From assembly GCA_964486655.1 (NCBI GenBank), contig CAZAON010000326.1, forward strand, positions 1 to 13,733: DNA of 13,733 nucleotides, read 5' to 3'. Both the position numbers and the translations under genes were made by a program. Source of the stretch: JADKIH01 sp964486655 (GTDB lineage: Bacteria > Bacteroidota > Bacteroidia > AKYH767-A > 2013-40CM-41-45). The notes below the pieces were generated by a model. It was not told where the DNA came from, did no database searches, and was given only the letters and a program-made list of their open reading frames with translations. Of the stretch, positions 6,769 to 13,733 are shown piece after piece (position 1 is the first letter of the stretch; every line of letters begins with the position of its first letter).

Positions 6769-8268
6769 CTATTTCTTATTCATTTTCATGTTTACTCTGT
6801 CTATTCCCGCCTTTGCTTTCTGGTCGATACTGTTTTTATATTGCTCATGATCCATGGACAAACACATTTTATAATACTTCAAAGCATTTTCAAAATAATT
6901 TTTGTCTTCATAGATTCTACCAAGCATGAGCGAACTGTTTGCCGCGAAATGCCAGGGAGATGATGAACCGTTTTTAATGGTTATTTCGAAGTTGTGAATC
7001 GCTTTATCAAAATGGCCGGTCATCTGCATGATTCTGCCCAGCCTGTATGTTATCTCCAATTGATCTTTGAAACGAGGAAAATTACTTATGTCCTTTCCTG
7101 AAAGTTCACTCAGGGATTTGGCATAATACCCTCCATCGAAATACAATCGTGAACGAAGAAGATATACATTAATGAAGTCACCGGAAGTTGCTTCATTGAG
7201 TGCATCTTTATCTTCATCCAGCAACGCGCTTCCCTGACTAATACATGACTTCATATTTTTCAAATAACCTGCAGTATCTCCTTTCAATAAATTAATCCAT
7301 GCTAATTTTTGCCAGGCCGACTTGATATTATTCATTCCGCTGTAATTACTGATAAAGAAATTAAAATCACCGGCAGATGAGAAATCAAGCTTTCTCAACC
7401 GGCAAAGTGCTCTTTTATAATAAAGAAAAGTGAACGGATAAACGTCTTTTTGATCTATTGCAGCATCAAGTGCCCAGATTGATTCTTCGTTTTGTCCTCT
7501 TTTCATCATCAGGTTTGAATAAACGTAAGCGATAAGCGGACTTTCCAATGCGGTATTTTTCATTGTGCCAATTAGCGCGACAGAATCGGCCGAAGAAGAA
7601 AAAACAGAATGAACAGTTCCTATATAGAATAAAATTTCTGTCCGGTAATTTTTATAAATGCCTTTACCCGTAATTTCATATGCCGCCTGCAATTCCTGCA
7701 TGCCTTCCGAAACAGAACCTTCCATTCCGGCGAGGTTTACGATCCAATTGTATTTGGCAGGAACTGCACCGACAATCGCATGCAGGAAACCATTGACTTT
7801 TTTATTCAAAACAAAAGACGGATATAGTTTTGAATTTCGTTCGATAAGTTTAAACGCTTTTCTGATTTCAGAAGCGGCAACCATATTTTCCTGAAATTTT
7901 ATTCTTACTAAAGCCTGTTGAATATAAATCTCGGCTAATGCATAGAGAAAGAATGGCGATGAAGCGCTTCTATCTTTTTCAGAAATGCGATCGATACGAT
8001 AAGCCGCATTTCTTTTGAACTCATCGAAATGAGCTTTCTCTTCGGTCAGAAATACTTTTAGAAAATCAATGTAATTATGATAGAGAAGAGTCAGGTCGTT
8101 ATCCGGCTTTTCAATACTTTCCTGTGCCAGCAATAATTCCGCTTCCTTAAAATGCAGAGTCAGAATATTACGGTAAGCGGATTCAAGCTTTGAGTCATAT
8201 TCAAAAAAGGCATTAGCATTTGAATAAATCAAGAGAAGGGTGCAAATAAGAAAAGAGAATCGTTTCAT
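6769..8268 (-). CDS. Secreted/periplasmic tetratricopeptide-repeat protein
   Basis: I take the start at ATG 8266-8268, which gives 499 residues beginning with a signal peptide (MKRFSFLICTLLLIYSNANA, cleavage before FFEYD). An upstream in-frame ATG at 8295 would add nine residues ahead of the signal and is less likely. There is no lipobox. The body is all-helical with regularly spaced Tyr/Leu/Ala. The clearest TPR pair lies near the C-terminus (residues about 404-474): TYRLGRIMQMTGHFDKAIHNF and SLMLGRIYEDKNYFENALKYY. Earlier helices (KLESAYRNILTLHFKEAELLL, FLLARIF-like spacing absent) are weaker repeats, and the middle (about 150-400) resembles long TPR-domain proteins typical of Bacteroidota. 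It probably acts as a protein-protein scaffold in the periplasm. It is monocistronic, convergent with the porin gene and downstream of the zinc-ribbon terminator. No specific function is assignable. Confidence 0.8.
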   Translation of the reverse strand: MKRFSFLICTLLLIYSNANAFFEYDSKLESAYRNILTLHFKEAELLLAQESIEKPDNDLTLLYHNYIDFLKVFLTEEKAHFDEFKRNAAYRIDRISEKDRSASSPFFLYALAEIYIQQALVRIKFQENMVAASEIRKAFKLIERNSKLYPSFVLNKKVNGFLHAIVGAVPAKYNWIVNLAGMEGSVSEGMQELQAAYEITGKGIYKNYRTEILFYIGTVHSVFSSSADSVALIGTMKNTALESPLIAYVYSNLMMKRGQNEESIWALDAAIDQKDVYPFTFLYYKRALCRLRKLDFSSAGDFNFFISNYSGMNNIKSAWQKLAWINLLKGDTAGYLKNMKSCISQGSALLDEDKDALNEATSGDFINVYLLRSRLYFDGGYYAKSLSELSGKDISNFPRFKDQLEITYRLGRIMQMTGHFDKAIHNFEITIKNGSSSPWHFAANSSLMLGRIYEDKNYFENALKYYKMCLSMDHEQYKNSIDQKAKAGIDRVNMKMNKK

Positions 8269-8385
8269 TAAATATCGGGAGTACTTGCCAATCAAAAGAC
8301 AACATACAAAAAAAGTGGGTGTCTTTAAAGGAGTAATTGGCTTCTTTATTAAGAATGACAGAAGGTGTAGAATTCACATAGTTGT

Positions 8386-8421
8386 AAAAAAAAAGGAGCA
8401 TGCTCCCGGCACACTCCTTTT
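8386..8421 (-). terminator. Rho-independent terminator after the nif3/zinc-ribbon operon
   Basis: Read on the minus strand, a 13-bp stem (AAAAGGAGTGTGC with GCATGCTCCTTTT, two G-U pairs) closes a 5-nt loop CGGGA and runs into a stretch of nine T (four of them inside the stem). It lies 35 nt downstream of the zinc-ribbon stop codon. It insulates the operon from the TPR gene on the same strand, so that gene needs its own promoter in about 8269-8385, where I see no good TAnnTTTG match. Confidence 0.9.
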
Positions 8422-8455
8422 CCTATGTTTAGCAGAAACAATCTGCTCCGAATGC

Positions 8456-9526
8456 TTATTCAGCTGCTGCTTCTTCTTCGGCAATTTTTGGATCGACAAG
8501 AATACGACCGCAATGTTCGCAAACAATTACTTTTTTATGTTGACGGATATCGAGCTGGCGCTGAGGCGGGATTTTATTAAAGCAACCACCGCAGGCATCA
8601 CGCTGAATGGCAACAACACCGAGACCGTTTCTTGCATTCGTTCTAACTCTCGAATAAGCAGCTAATAAACGGTCATCCACAATTGTGCGTGCTTTCGCGG
8701 AAATTTTATGTAATTGTTCTTCTTCTTTGCGTGTTTCCTCAACGATTGTTTCGAGTTCTGATTTCTTAAGTTTAAGAACTGACTGGCGTTCATCGAGGAT
8801 AGCCTGAGTTTCCTCAAGAATTACCTGCTTATTTGAAACTTCAATCTGGTATTCTTTAGAACGTTTATCGGCTAATTGAATTTCCAGGTTCTGGAATTCG
8901 ATTTCTTTATTGAGGGAATCAAACTCACGGTTATTTTTAACTTTCTCCTGCTGAGTTTCGTACTTTTTAATTTGCTCTTTAGCATCCTTTGCCGACTGCT
9001 TCTTTTTACTGACCTGATCATTGAGATTAGTAATCTCGTCCTGGATATTCTGAATGCGGGTATTTAGTCCGGCAATCTCATCTTCAAGATCTGTAACTTC
9101 CATTGGAAGTTCTCCACGAATGGTGCGAATCTTGTCGATATTAGAATCAATCTCCTGCAATACATAAAGAGCCTTAAGTTTCTCCTCAACAGTAAATTCA
9201 GTATGGTCAAGAGCCATAATTTCCTCAAGCTTCTTCTCGATTTTATTTACATCGATGATTTTCTCAATCTTGCGGGGTTTAAAACTTACTTGTTCTTTGG
9301 GTTTGATCTTTGCTTTTGCAATTTTAGATAGACTCACGTTTGATTTATTTTGAATATTTTCAGAGGCATCGATATGGTTGCTGTGATTTTCATCAATGAT
9401 CATAGCATCATTCGAATTACTAATTGACTTTGAAGGAGCTTTGGAAGTTATTTTAACCGGTGCTTTCGCAGGTGACTTCGATGCAGTCTTCACTCTTTTA
9501 TTTGTTTTGGAAGCAGTTCCAGGCAT
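8456..9526 (-). CDS. Coiled-coil protein with C4 zinc ribbon (COG1579 / CT398-like) and long basic N-terminus
   Basis: The 356-residue product has three parts. Residues 1 to about 100 are low-complexity and basic, rich in Lys, Ser, Ala and Pro (SKSPAKAPVKITSKAPSK), resembling a histone H1-like tail. Residues about 112-285 form a long coiled coil beginning with the family-typical VEEKLKALYVLQEIDS and RGELPMEVTDLEDEIAGL. The C-terminal zinc ribbon has CGGC (312-315) and CEHC (336-339). Relatives I know of are about 240-260 residues and lack the basic extension. Proteins of this family are proposed to bind nucleic acid or act with other factors, but the exact function is unsettled. The gene follows nif3 by 29 nt on the same strand, a pairing common in Bacteroidota and other bacteria, and ends before a strong terminator. 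The family call is firm; the role is not. Confidence 0.9.
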   Translation of the reverse strand: MPGTASKTNKRVKTASKSPAKAPVKITSKAPSKSISNSNDAMIIDENHSNHIDASENIQNKSNVSLSKIAKAKIKPKEQVSFKPRKIEKIIDVNKIEKKLEEIMALDHTEFTVEEKLKALYVLQEIDSNIDKIRTIRGELPMEVTDLEDEIAGLNTRIQNIQDEITNLNDQVSKKKQSAKDAKEQIKKYETQQEKVKNNREFDSLNKEIEFQNLEIQLADKRSKEYQIEVSNKQVILEETQAILDERQSVLKLKKSELETIVEETRKEEEQLHKISAKARTIVDDRLLAAYSRVRTNARNGLGVVAIQRDACGGCFNKIPPQRQLDIRQHKKVIVCEHCGRILVDPKIAEEEAAAE

Positions 9527-9555
9527 AGAGAAATTTCTTTTTGTTTTGCTGGGAG

Positions 9556-10653
9556 CTAAATGTAATATACTGGGTTAGTGTTTACTTCCGTTATTCGGAC
9601 GGCAAAGGTAGAAAATTTTTTCAGAATAAGGCTTTTAATCAACTCAATTGTAAATTGTTCGCTTTCATAATGTCCGATGTCGGCAATGACGATTTTTCCG
9701 TCAGAATCGAAAAACTGGTGATATTTAAAATCGGCCGTAATCAGCATATCAGCACCTGAATGGATAGCCGAATTCAACAGGAAACTACCTGATCCTCCGC
9801 AAATTGCAATCTTTTTGAGTTTTTTCCCAAGCAGAGCTGTGTGACGTATTACACCGGCCTTCATAACAGACTTAAGGTGCTTTAAAAAATCAGTTTCCGT
9901 CTGATAATCAGGCAATTCGCCAATCATTCCGGAGCCGACAGTTTGTAATTCATTCGTTAGGGGGTAAAGATCGTAAGCGACTTCCTCATAAGGATGGGCA
10001 ATGAAAAGGGCCTTTAAAATGGCGTTTTCCTTAAAATTTTCGAAAATACATTCAATCCGAATTTCATTTTCCGAATGTCTTTCCCCTTTTTTACCTAAGG
10101 TCGGGTTAGAAAGTTCATTTCCCCGAAAGGTACCCAGACCCGGAATGTTAAAGCTGCATTCATCATAATTTCCAATGGAACCTGCTCCGGCCTGAAACAG
10201 AGCTGAACGCACATTTTCTGCTTGCCCGACAGGAACAAAAGTGACTAGTTTTTTAAGTAGTCCTGACTTTGGGCTGAGGATTTTCGTGTTAACCAACCCG
10301 AGTTTTTCGGCAATCATTGCATTGACGCCATTTCTCACATTATCCAGGTTAGTATGAATAGCATATATGGCGATATCATTCTTAATAGCTTTAATAATAG
10401 TACGTTCAACATAATTCTTCCCGTTGATCTTTTTTAATCCGGAAAAAACTATCGGATGATGGGCTATAACGAGATTGAAATTATTTGAAATGGCCTCCTC
10501 AATAACGGCTTCGGTGCTGTCGAGACAAATCAAAACTCCGTTTACAACCATATCTCCGTTACCGGTAATGAGGCCGGAATTGTCGTAGGATTCCTGGTAG
10601 GATAACGGGGCAATGCTTTCGAGAAACGAAGTGATGTCTTTTACTTTTATCAT
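9556..10653 (-). CDS. Nif3-like dinuclear metal centre protein (YqfO type, with PII/CutA-like insert)
   Basis: Nif3/DUF34 proteins are conserved hexameric toroids with a two-metal site; related enzymes are linked to GTP cyclohydrolase I type 2 or metal-handling activity, but the reaction is not settled. The 365-residue length matches the long YqfO form. Visible ligands are the AHHP motif with H65 and H66, HTNLD with D104, and GHYESE with H328 and E332. Between the two halves, about residues 130-240, is the PII/CutA-like inserted domain, recognisable by LVTFVPVGQAENVRSALFQAGAG and AHPYEEVAYDLYPL. The start (ATG 10651-10653, MIKVKDITSFLESIAP) agrees with the family, and the C-terminus NTNPVYYI is typical. 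It is the first gene of an operon with the zinc-ribbon gene, and is divergent from lpxK across a 180-nt spacer. Confidence 0.93.
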   Translation of the reverse strand: MIKVKDITSFLESIAPLSYQESYDNSGLITGNGDMVVNGVLICLDSTEAVIEEAISNNFNLVIAHHPIVFSGLKKINGKNYVERTIIKAIKNDIAIYAIHTNLDNVRNGVNAMIAEKLGLVNTKILSPKSGLLKKLVTFVPVGQAENVRSALFQAGAGSIGNYDECSFNIPGLGTFRGNELSNPTLGKKGERHSENEIRIECIFENFKENAILKALFIAHPYEEVAYDLYPLTNELQTVGSGMIGELPDYQTETDFLKHLKSVMKAGVIRHTALLGKKLKKIAICGGSGSFLLNSAIHSGADMLITADFKYHQFFDSDGKIVIADIGHYESEQFTIELIKSLILKKFSTFAVRITEVNTNPVYYI

Positions 10654-10787
10654 GGTTTATGAAAGGCTGCAAATTAATCAATAATTAAAAATGAGGATTG
10701 AAGATTGAATAATGATTTCCGGGAAGCGAACAGAAGGAGATTTAGTCATAGGAAGTATTGCTTTTCGGAAAAGTATGGACTTGGTAA

Positions 10788-10795
10788 TACCTTTC
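10788..10795 (+). promoter_or_regulatory. Weak candidate -7 element for the lpxK-pnp operon
   Basis: TACCTTTC matches TAnnTTTG except for the last base and lies 38 nt before the lpxK ATG. No TTG is present 19-21 nt upstream. The 180-nt divergent spacer (10654-10833) also holds a 7-bp direct repeat, GATTGAA at 10696-10702 and 10703-10709, with no recognised role. This is the best plus-strand candidate in the spacer but it is weak. Confidence 0.25.
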
Positions 10796-10833
10796 AACCT
10801 TTATTTTCCATTTTTCCTTCGTAATTTGCCGCG

Positions 10834-11931
10834 ATGCAGGCATTGAGAAGGCTTTTATTGCCATTTTCGTTGATTTACGGGTTAGTAGTTTACATTAGAA
10901 ATTTCCTCTTTGATACAGGTAGAATCAAATCAACAGAATTCCCATTGCCTGTAATTGGAATCGGAAATCTGACAGCTGGCGGCACCGGCAAAACTCCACA
11001 TGTAGAATACCTGATCAGACTCTTAAAAAACGATTACAGACTTGCCACACTAAGCAGAGGTTATGGGAGAATAACGAGCGGATATATTTTAGCAAAACAA
11101 CCGGTCAATACCCGGCTGATCGGAGATGAGCCCATGCAGTACTTTTCAAAGTTCCCTGAAATACTGGTTTGTGTTGACGAAAACCGGACAGAGGCCATCA
11201 GTAATCTTCTAAGGGACGAGAGCAAGCCCGAAGTGATTGTTATGGATGATTCTTTTCAGCATCGGAAAGTTAAACCCGGTTTAAATATTTTATTAATAGA
11301 ATATGACAAAATTTTCACAACAGATTATTTTCTTCCTGCCGGTAATCTGCGTGAACCCCGATCTTCTATGAAGAGGGCCGATATAATTATTGTGACTAAA
11401 TCTCCGAACATACTTGTACCCATTGAGCGAAAAAGAATTTTGGAAGAACTAAAGCCGGCTGTTAATCAGTCAGTCTTCTTTTCCTTCATACGTTACGGAG
11501 AATTCAATAAGATATTCGGGGAGACGAAAGTTTTGCTTGGAGCGGAATATTACATGGAGAAAAGGTTTACGATTCTGCTTGTTACGGGCATAGCCAACCC
11601 TTCAGGTGTTATCGAATACCTGAGAAGGCATACAGACAAATTAGAAATGCTTATTTTTCCGGATCATCATGAATTCAGTAATAAAGATATTGAGAAGATT
11701 CAGCAAACATTTGATAACATTGCCAATCAGAGTAAAATTATTGTAACAACCGAAAAAGATGCGATGCGTCTTAAAAATCCGGAAATAAATTCATCCATAC
11801 AGAAGCTTCCGATTTTTTTTCTTCCTATAGTGGTTCAGATTCATCAGGATGGAGAAAAATTTAACGAAATAATTAAAGAATATGTTAGAAAAAATCAACC
11901 AAACAGCCGGGTACATACAAGGAAAAACTAA
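10834..11931 (+). CDS. lpxK: Tetraacyldisaccharide 4'-kinase (lipid A biosynthesis)
   Basis: LpxK phosphorylates the 4' position of tetraacyldisaccharide 1-phosphate to make lipid IVA at the inner membrane, the sixth step of the Raetz pathway. The 365-residue protein has an N-terminal hydrophobic anchor (about residues 5-22), a P-loop GIGNLTAGGTGKTP (42-55), SRGYGR (74-79), GDEP (97-100) and DDSFQHRKVKP (138-148). FPDHHEFS (275-282) and TTEKDAMRLKN (305-315) follow in the C-terminal half. D98 and one of H278/H279 probably correspond to the catalytic Asp-His pair described in Aquifex LpxK. The length is slightly long for the family (about 325-350) because of a polar C-terminal tail whose last 16-17 residues are encoded in the 50-nt overlap with pnp. 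It begins a plus-strand operon and implies a lipid A-containing outer membrane. Confidence 0.95.
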   Translation: MQALRRLLLPFSLIYGLVVYIRNFLFDTGRIKSTEFPLPVIGIGNLTAGGTGKTPHVEYLIRLLKNDYRLATLSRGYGRITSGYILAKQPVNTRLIGDEPMQYFSKFPEILVCVDENRTEAISNLLRDESKPEVIVMDDSFQHRKVKPGLNILLIEYDKIFTTDYFLPAGNLREPRSSMKRADIIIVTKSPNILVPIERKRILEELKPAVNQSVFFSFIRYGEFNKIFGETKVLLGAEYYMEKRFTILLVTGIANPSGVIEYLRRHTDKLEMLIFPDHHEFSNKDIEKIQQTFDNIANQSKIIVTTEKDAMRLKNPEINSSIQKLPIFFLPIVVQIHQDGEKFNEIIKEYVRKNQPNSRVHTRKN

Positions 11932-12700
11932 GCTGAAACCTGATTATGCGATAGTGCTTGGTTCAGGATTAGGCGGATTGGTAAATGAAATCGAAATTGA
12001 AGTAACTCTTCCTTATACTTCTATTCCGAATTTTCCGGTCTCTACTGTTCAGGGCCATGGGGGAAACCTGATCATCGGCAAACTCGGCGGAAAAAATGTA
12101 ATTGCCTTACAGGGGCGCTTTCATTATTATGAGGGATATTCTATGCAGGATGTTACGTTTCCAATTCGCGTTTTCATCGCACTCGGAATAAAACGTCTCG
12201 TTCTTTCGAATGCGAGTGGCGGAATGAATCCTGCTTTCGAAGTTGGTGACATTGTTATTATCAATGACCATATAAATCTGATGCCGTCGAATCCGCTTAT
12301 CGGTAGAAATTACGATGAACTCGGTCCGCGCTTTCCCGACATGAGTGAACCTTACGAACTTAAAATGGTTGAGCATGCCTATGACATTGCCAAAAAAATG
12401 AACTACCGTTGTCATACCGGAGTCTATGCCGGAGTTCCCGGACCCTGTTTTGAAACTCCCGCAGAATACAGATACATTCGTACAATTGGAGCAGATATAG
12501 TCGGCATGTCGACAATTCCGGAAGTTATAGTCGGACGACATCAGAACATTCCTTGTTTTGCGATTTCAATTGTAACCGACCTCGGGGGATTTGATGAAGC
12601 CCAAAAAGTCAGTCATGAAGAAGTTTTAAAAGTTGCAAAAGCAGCCGAAAGTAAAATGACTGCAGTCATAAAAGAATTAATCAAGACTTACCCTTTATAA
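11882..12700 (+). CDS. Purine nucleoside phosphorylase (trimeric PNP family)
   Basis: PNP cleaves purine (deoxy)ribonucleosides with phosphate in purine salvage. The 272-residue protein aligns by motif with human/bacterial trimeric PNP: GSGLGG (27-32) phosphate loop, VQGHGG with H59, GRFHYYEGY with R79 and H81 (human R84/H86), LSNASGGM (108-115), GPCFETPAEYR with E191 (human E201), and GMSTIPEV with M209 and S210 (human M219/S220). SHEEV has H245 (human H257). At the position of human Asn243, which reads the 6-oxo group of guanine and hypoxanthine, the sequence is SIVTD with D233. The N-terminal MLEKINQTAGYI is family-typical, so the ATG at 11882, 50 nt inside lpxK, looks correct. No Shine-Dalgarno motif is seen, so coupling to lpxK translation is likely. 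The next gene starts 9 nt after the stop codon. Confidence 0.93.
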   Translation: MLEKINQTAGYIQGKTKLKPDYAIVLGSGLGGLVNEIEIEVTLPYTSIPNFPVSTVQGHGGNLIIGKLGGKNVIALQGRFHYYEGYSMQDVTFPIRVFIALGIKRLVLSNASGGMNPAFEVGDIVIINDHINLMPSNPLIGRNYDELGPRFPDMSEPYELKMVEHAYDIAKKMNYRCHTGVYAGVPGPCFETPAEYRYIRTIGADIVGMSTIPEVIVGRHQNIPCFAISIVTDLGGFDEAQKVSHEEVLKVAKAAESKMTAVIKELIKTYPL

Positions 12701-12709
12701 TAAACACTC

Positions 12710-13733
12710 ATGAAATACCTTCTAAAACTGTCGCTGATTTTATTCAGCGTAAACACGTGCCTTGCACAATATGATTTTCAAAATATAAATTTAGTCGGAC
12801 GATTCTACGATTCAACCGTCGTCGCGGAACCCGTGTATGGAATAAAATACCAGGCATGCTGGGGATGGGCCGATGGTCAGGGAAGAGAATACGGCATAAT
12901 CGGTTCGACAGCCGGAACGTACTTCGTTGACATTACAAATCCTTCCAATCCGGTTCTTAGTGATTACGTATCTCATCATCAGACTGATTGTATCTGGCAT
13001 GAATACAGAACATACGGCAATCTGCTTTATATTATTAGTGATGATGCGGGTACCGGCTTTCAGATAGCTGACCTCTCCTATCTTCCCGATTCAGTTCATC
13101 TGGTATATGACAACACTGCACTTTTCGAACATGCCCATACAATTACCATTGATGGGAATAAAATGTATCTCGGTTCAGTATCTACCAGTTTTCAATATTC
13201 ATCCATGGCCGTTTATTCATTGGCTAATCCTTCTTTACCCGTTTTGTTAAAAAGACTTGAAGATGATATACCGTTTATAAGCCAGGTACACGATATGTTT
13301 GTTGTGAATGATACAATTTATGCATCATGCGGATTTGATGGTTTGTTTATTCTTAAATACGATTCGGTGGCAAATCAATTTACTCAGATATCATCACTTC
13401 AGGACAATTCAAGCATTTATAATCACAGCAGTGTATTGTCTCCTGATCATAATTACCTGTATTTATGCGAAGAAATTCCTGACGGACAACCGGTAAAAGT
13501 CATAAACGTACAAGATATTCTCAATCCATTTGTCGACACGACATTTGTTTCCAATATCGGTGATACGCCCCACAATCCGAGTGTTTTAAACAACACGCTT
13601 ATTATGGCAAATTATCAGGACGGAGTTTATACATATGACATTAGTAATACGGGCGTTCCCGTAGAGACAGGTTTTTTTGACACCTATCCTTTCAATATTC
13701 CCGGTACTTATAATTTACCGGCATATGCCGGCT
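12710..13733 (+). CDS. Choice-of-anchor B family secreted beta-propeller protein (3' truncated by window edge)
   Basis: An ATG at 12710, 9 nt after the pnp stop codon, opens a frame that stays open to the window end (341 complete codons). The protein begins with a signal peptide (MKYLLKLSLILFSVNTCLA, cleavage before QYDF). It then has CWGWADGQGREYGIIGS (50-66), GTYFVDITNPSNPV (69-82), TDCIWHEYRTYGNLLYIIS (92-110) and GTGFQIADLS (114-123). These match the choice-of-anchor B domain (TIGR04312), with LVIVD-like blades such as GDTPHNPSVLNNTLIMANYQ and DGVYTYDISNTG further on. Family members are exported, with variable C-terminal anchors that in Bacteroidota are usually a type IX secretion sorting domain. 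That C-terminus lies outside the window. Function is unknown; the fold is probably a beta-propeller. Linkage to lpxK-pnp may be only transcriptional. Confidence 0.88.
   Translation, partial: MKYLLKLSLILFSVNTCLAQYDFQNINLVGRFYDSTVVAEPVYGIKYQACWGWADGQGREYGIIGSTAGTYFVDITNPSNPVLSDYVSHHQTDCIWHEYRTYGNLLYIISDDAGTGFQIADLSYLPDSVHLVYDNTALFEHAHTITIDGNKMYLGSVSTSFQYSSMAVYSLANPSLPVLLKRLEDDIPFISQVHDMFVVNDTIYASCGFDGLFILKYDSVANQFTQISSLQDNSSIYNHSSVLSPDHNYLYLCEEIPDGQPVKVINVQDILNPFVDTTFVSNIGDTPHNPSVLNNTLIMANYQDGVYTYDISNTGVPVETGFFDTYPFNIPGTYNLPAYAG

Noticed and set aside
10696..10709. Tandem GATTGAA GATTGAA in the nif3-lpxK spacer as an operator
   Set aside because: It is a short AT-rich direct repeat that could occur by chance; no regulator or further copy is visible.
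12107..12541. 144-codon open frame on the minus strand inside pnp
   Set aside because: It is entirely antisense to a well-conserved enzyme and its translation resembles no protein.

Overview
This window looks like chromosomal DNA of a member of the Bacteroidota, probably an uncultured lineage near Chitinophagales, Sphingobacteriales or Flavobacteriia. The evidence is a moderately AT-rich base composition, an archaeal/eukaryal-type ProRS, an OmpP1/FadL barrel, an LpxK (so an outer membrane with lipid A), a long YqfO-like Nif3 protein next to a COG1579 zinc-ribbon protein, a choice-of-anchor B secreted protein of the kind common in type IX secretion organisms, and a TAnnTTTG-type promoter element upstream of proS. 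I see no rRNA, tRNA, insertion sequence, integrase, CRISPR array or phage gene. Most of the window is ordinary core genome.

Layout. Positions 2-943 (+) hold the 3' end of a gene for a predicted ATPase/helical-repeat signalling protein whose N-terminus lies off the window. It converges on a minus-strand pair, proS (1692-3161) and a small conserved-looking protein of unknown function (997-1686), separated by 5 nt. Divergent from proS is a low-complexity Tyr/Gly- and Asn/Gln-rich lipoprotein gene (3275-5137), followed by an OmpP1/FadL outer-membrane porin gene (5223-6680). A perfect hairpin with a short T-run sits between them, almost touching the porin start codon. A strong terminator (6714-6742) ends this unit and faces a convergent secreted TPR protein gene (6769-8268, minus).

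The second half is a minus-strand operon of nif3-like (9556-10653) and a zinc-ribbon coiled-coil protein (8456-9526) with a clear terminator at 8386-8421. Divergent from it is a plus-strand operon of lpxK (10834-11931), purine nucleoside phosphorylase (11882-12700, overlapping lpxK by 50 nt) and a choice-of-anchor B beta-propeller protein (12710 to beyond the window end).

Functional themes are translation (ProRS), cell-envelope building and transport (LpxK, OmpP1/FadL, the lipoprotein, secreted TPR and propeller proteins) and nucleoside salvage (PNP). The least explained items are the prion-like Tyr/Gly/Asn lipoprotein with its internal 66-bp repeat array, the hairpin before the porin start, the 229-aa protein paired with proS, and the long basic N-terminal extension on the zinc-ribbon protein. 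I did not find convincing evidence of a wholly new multi-gene system.
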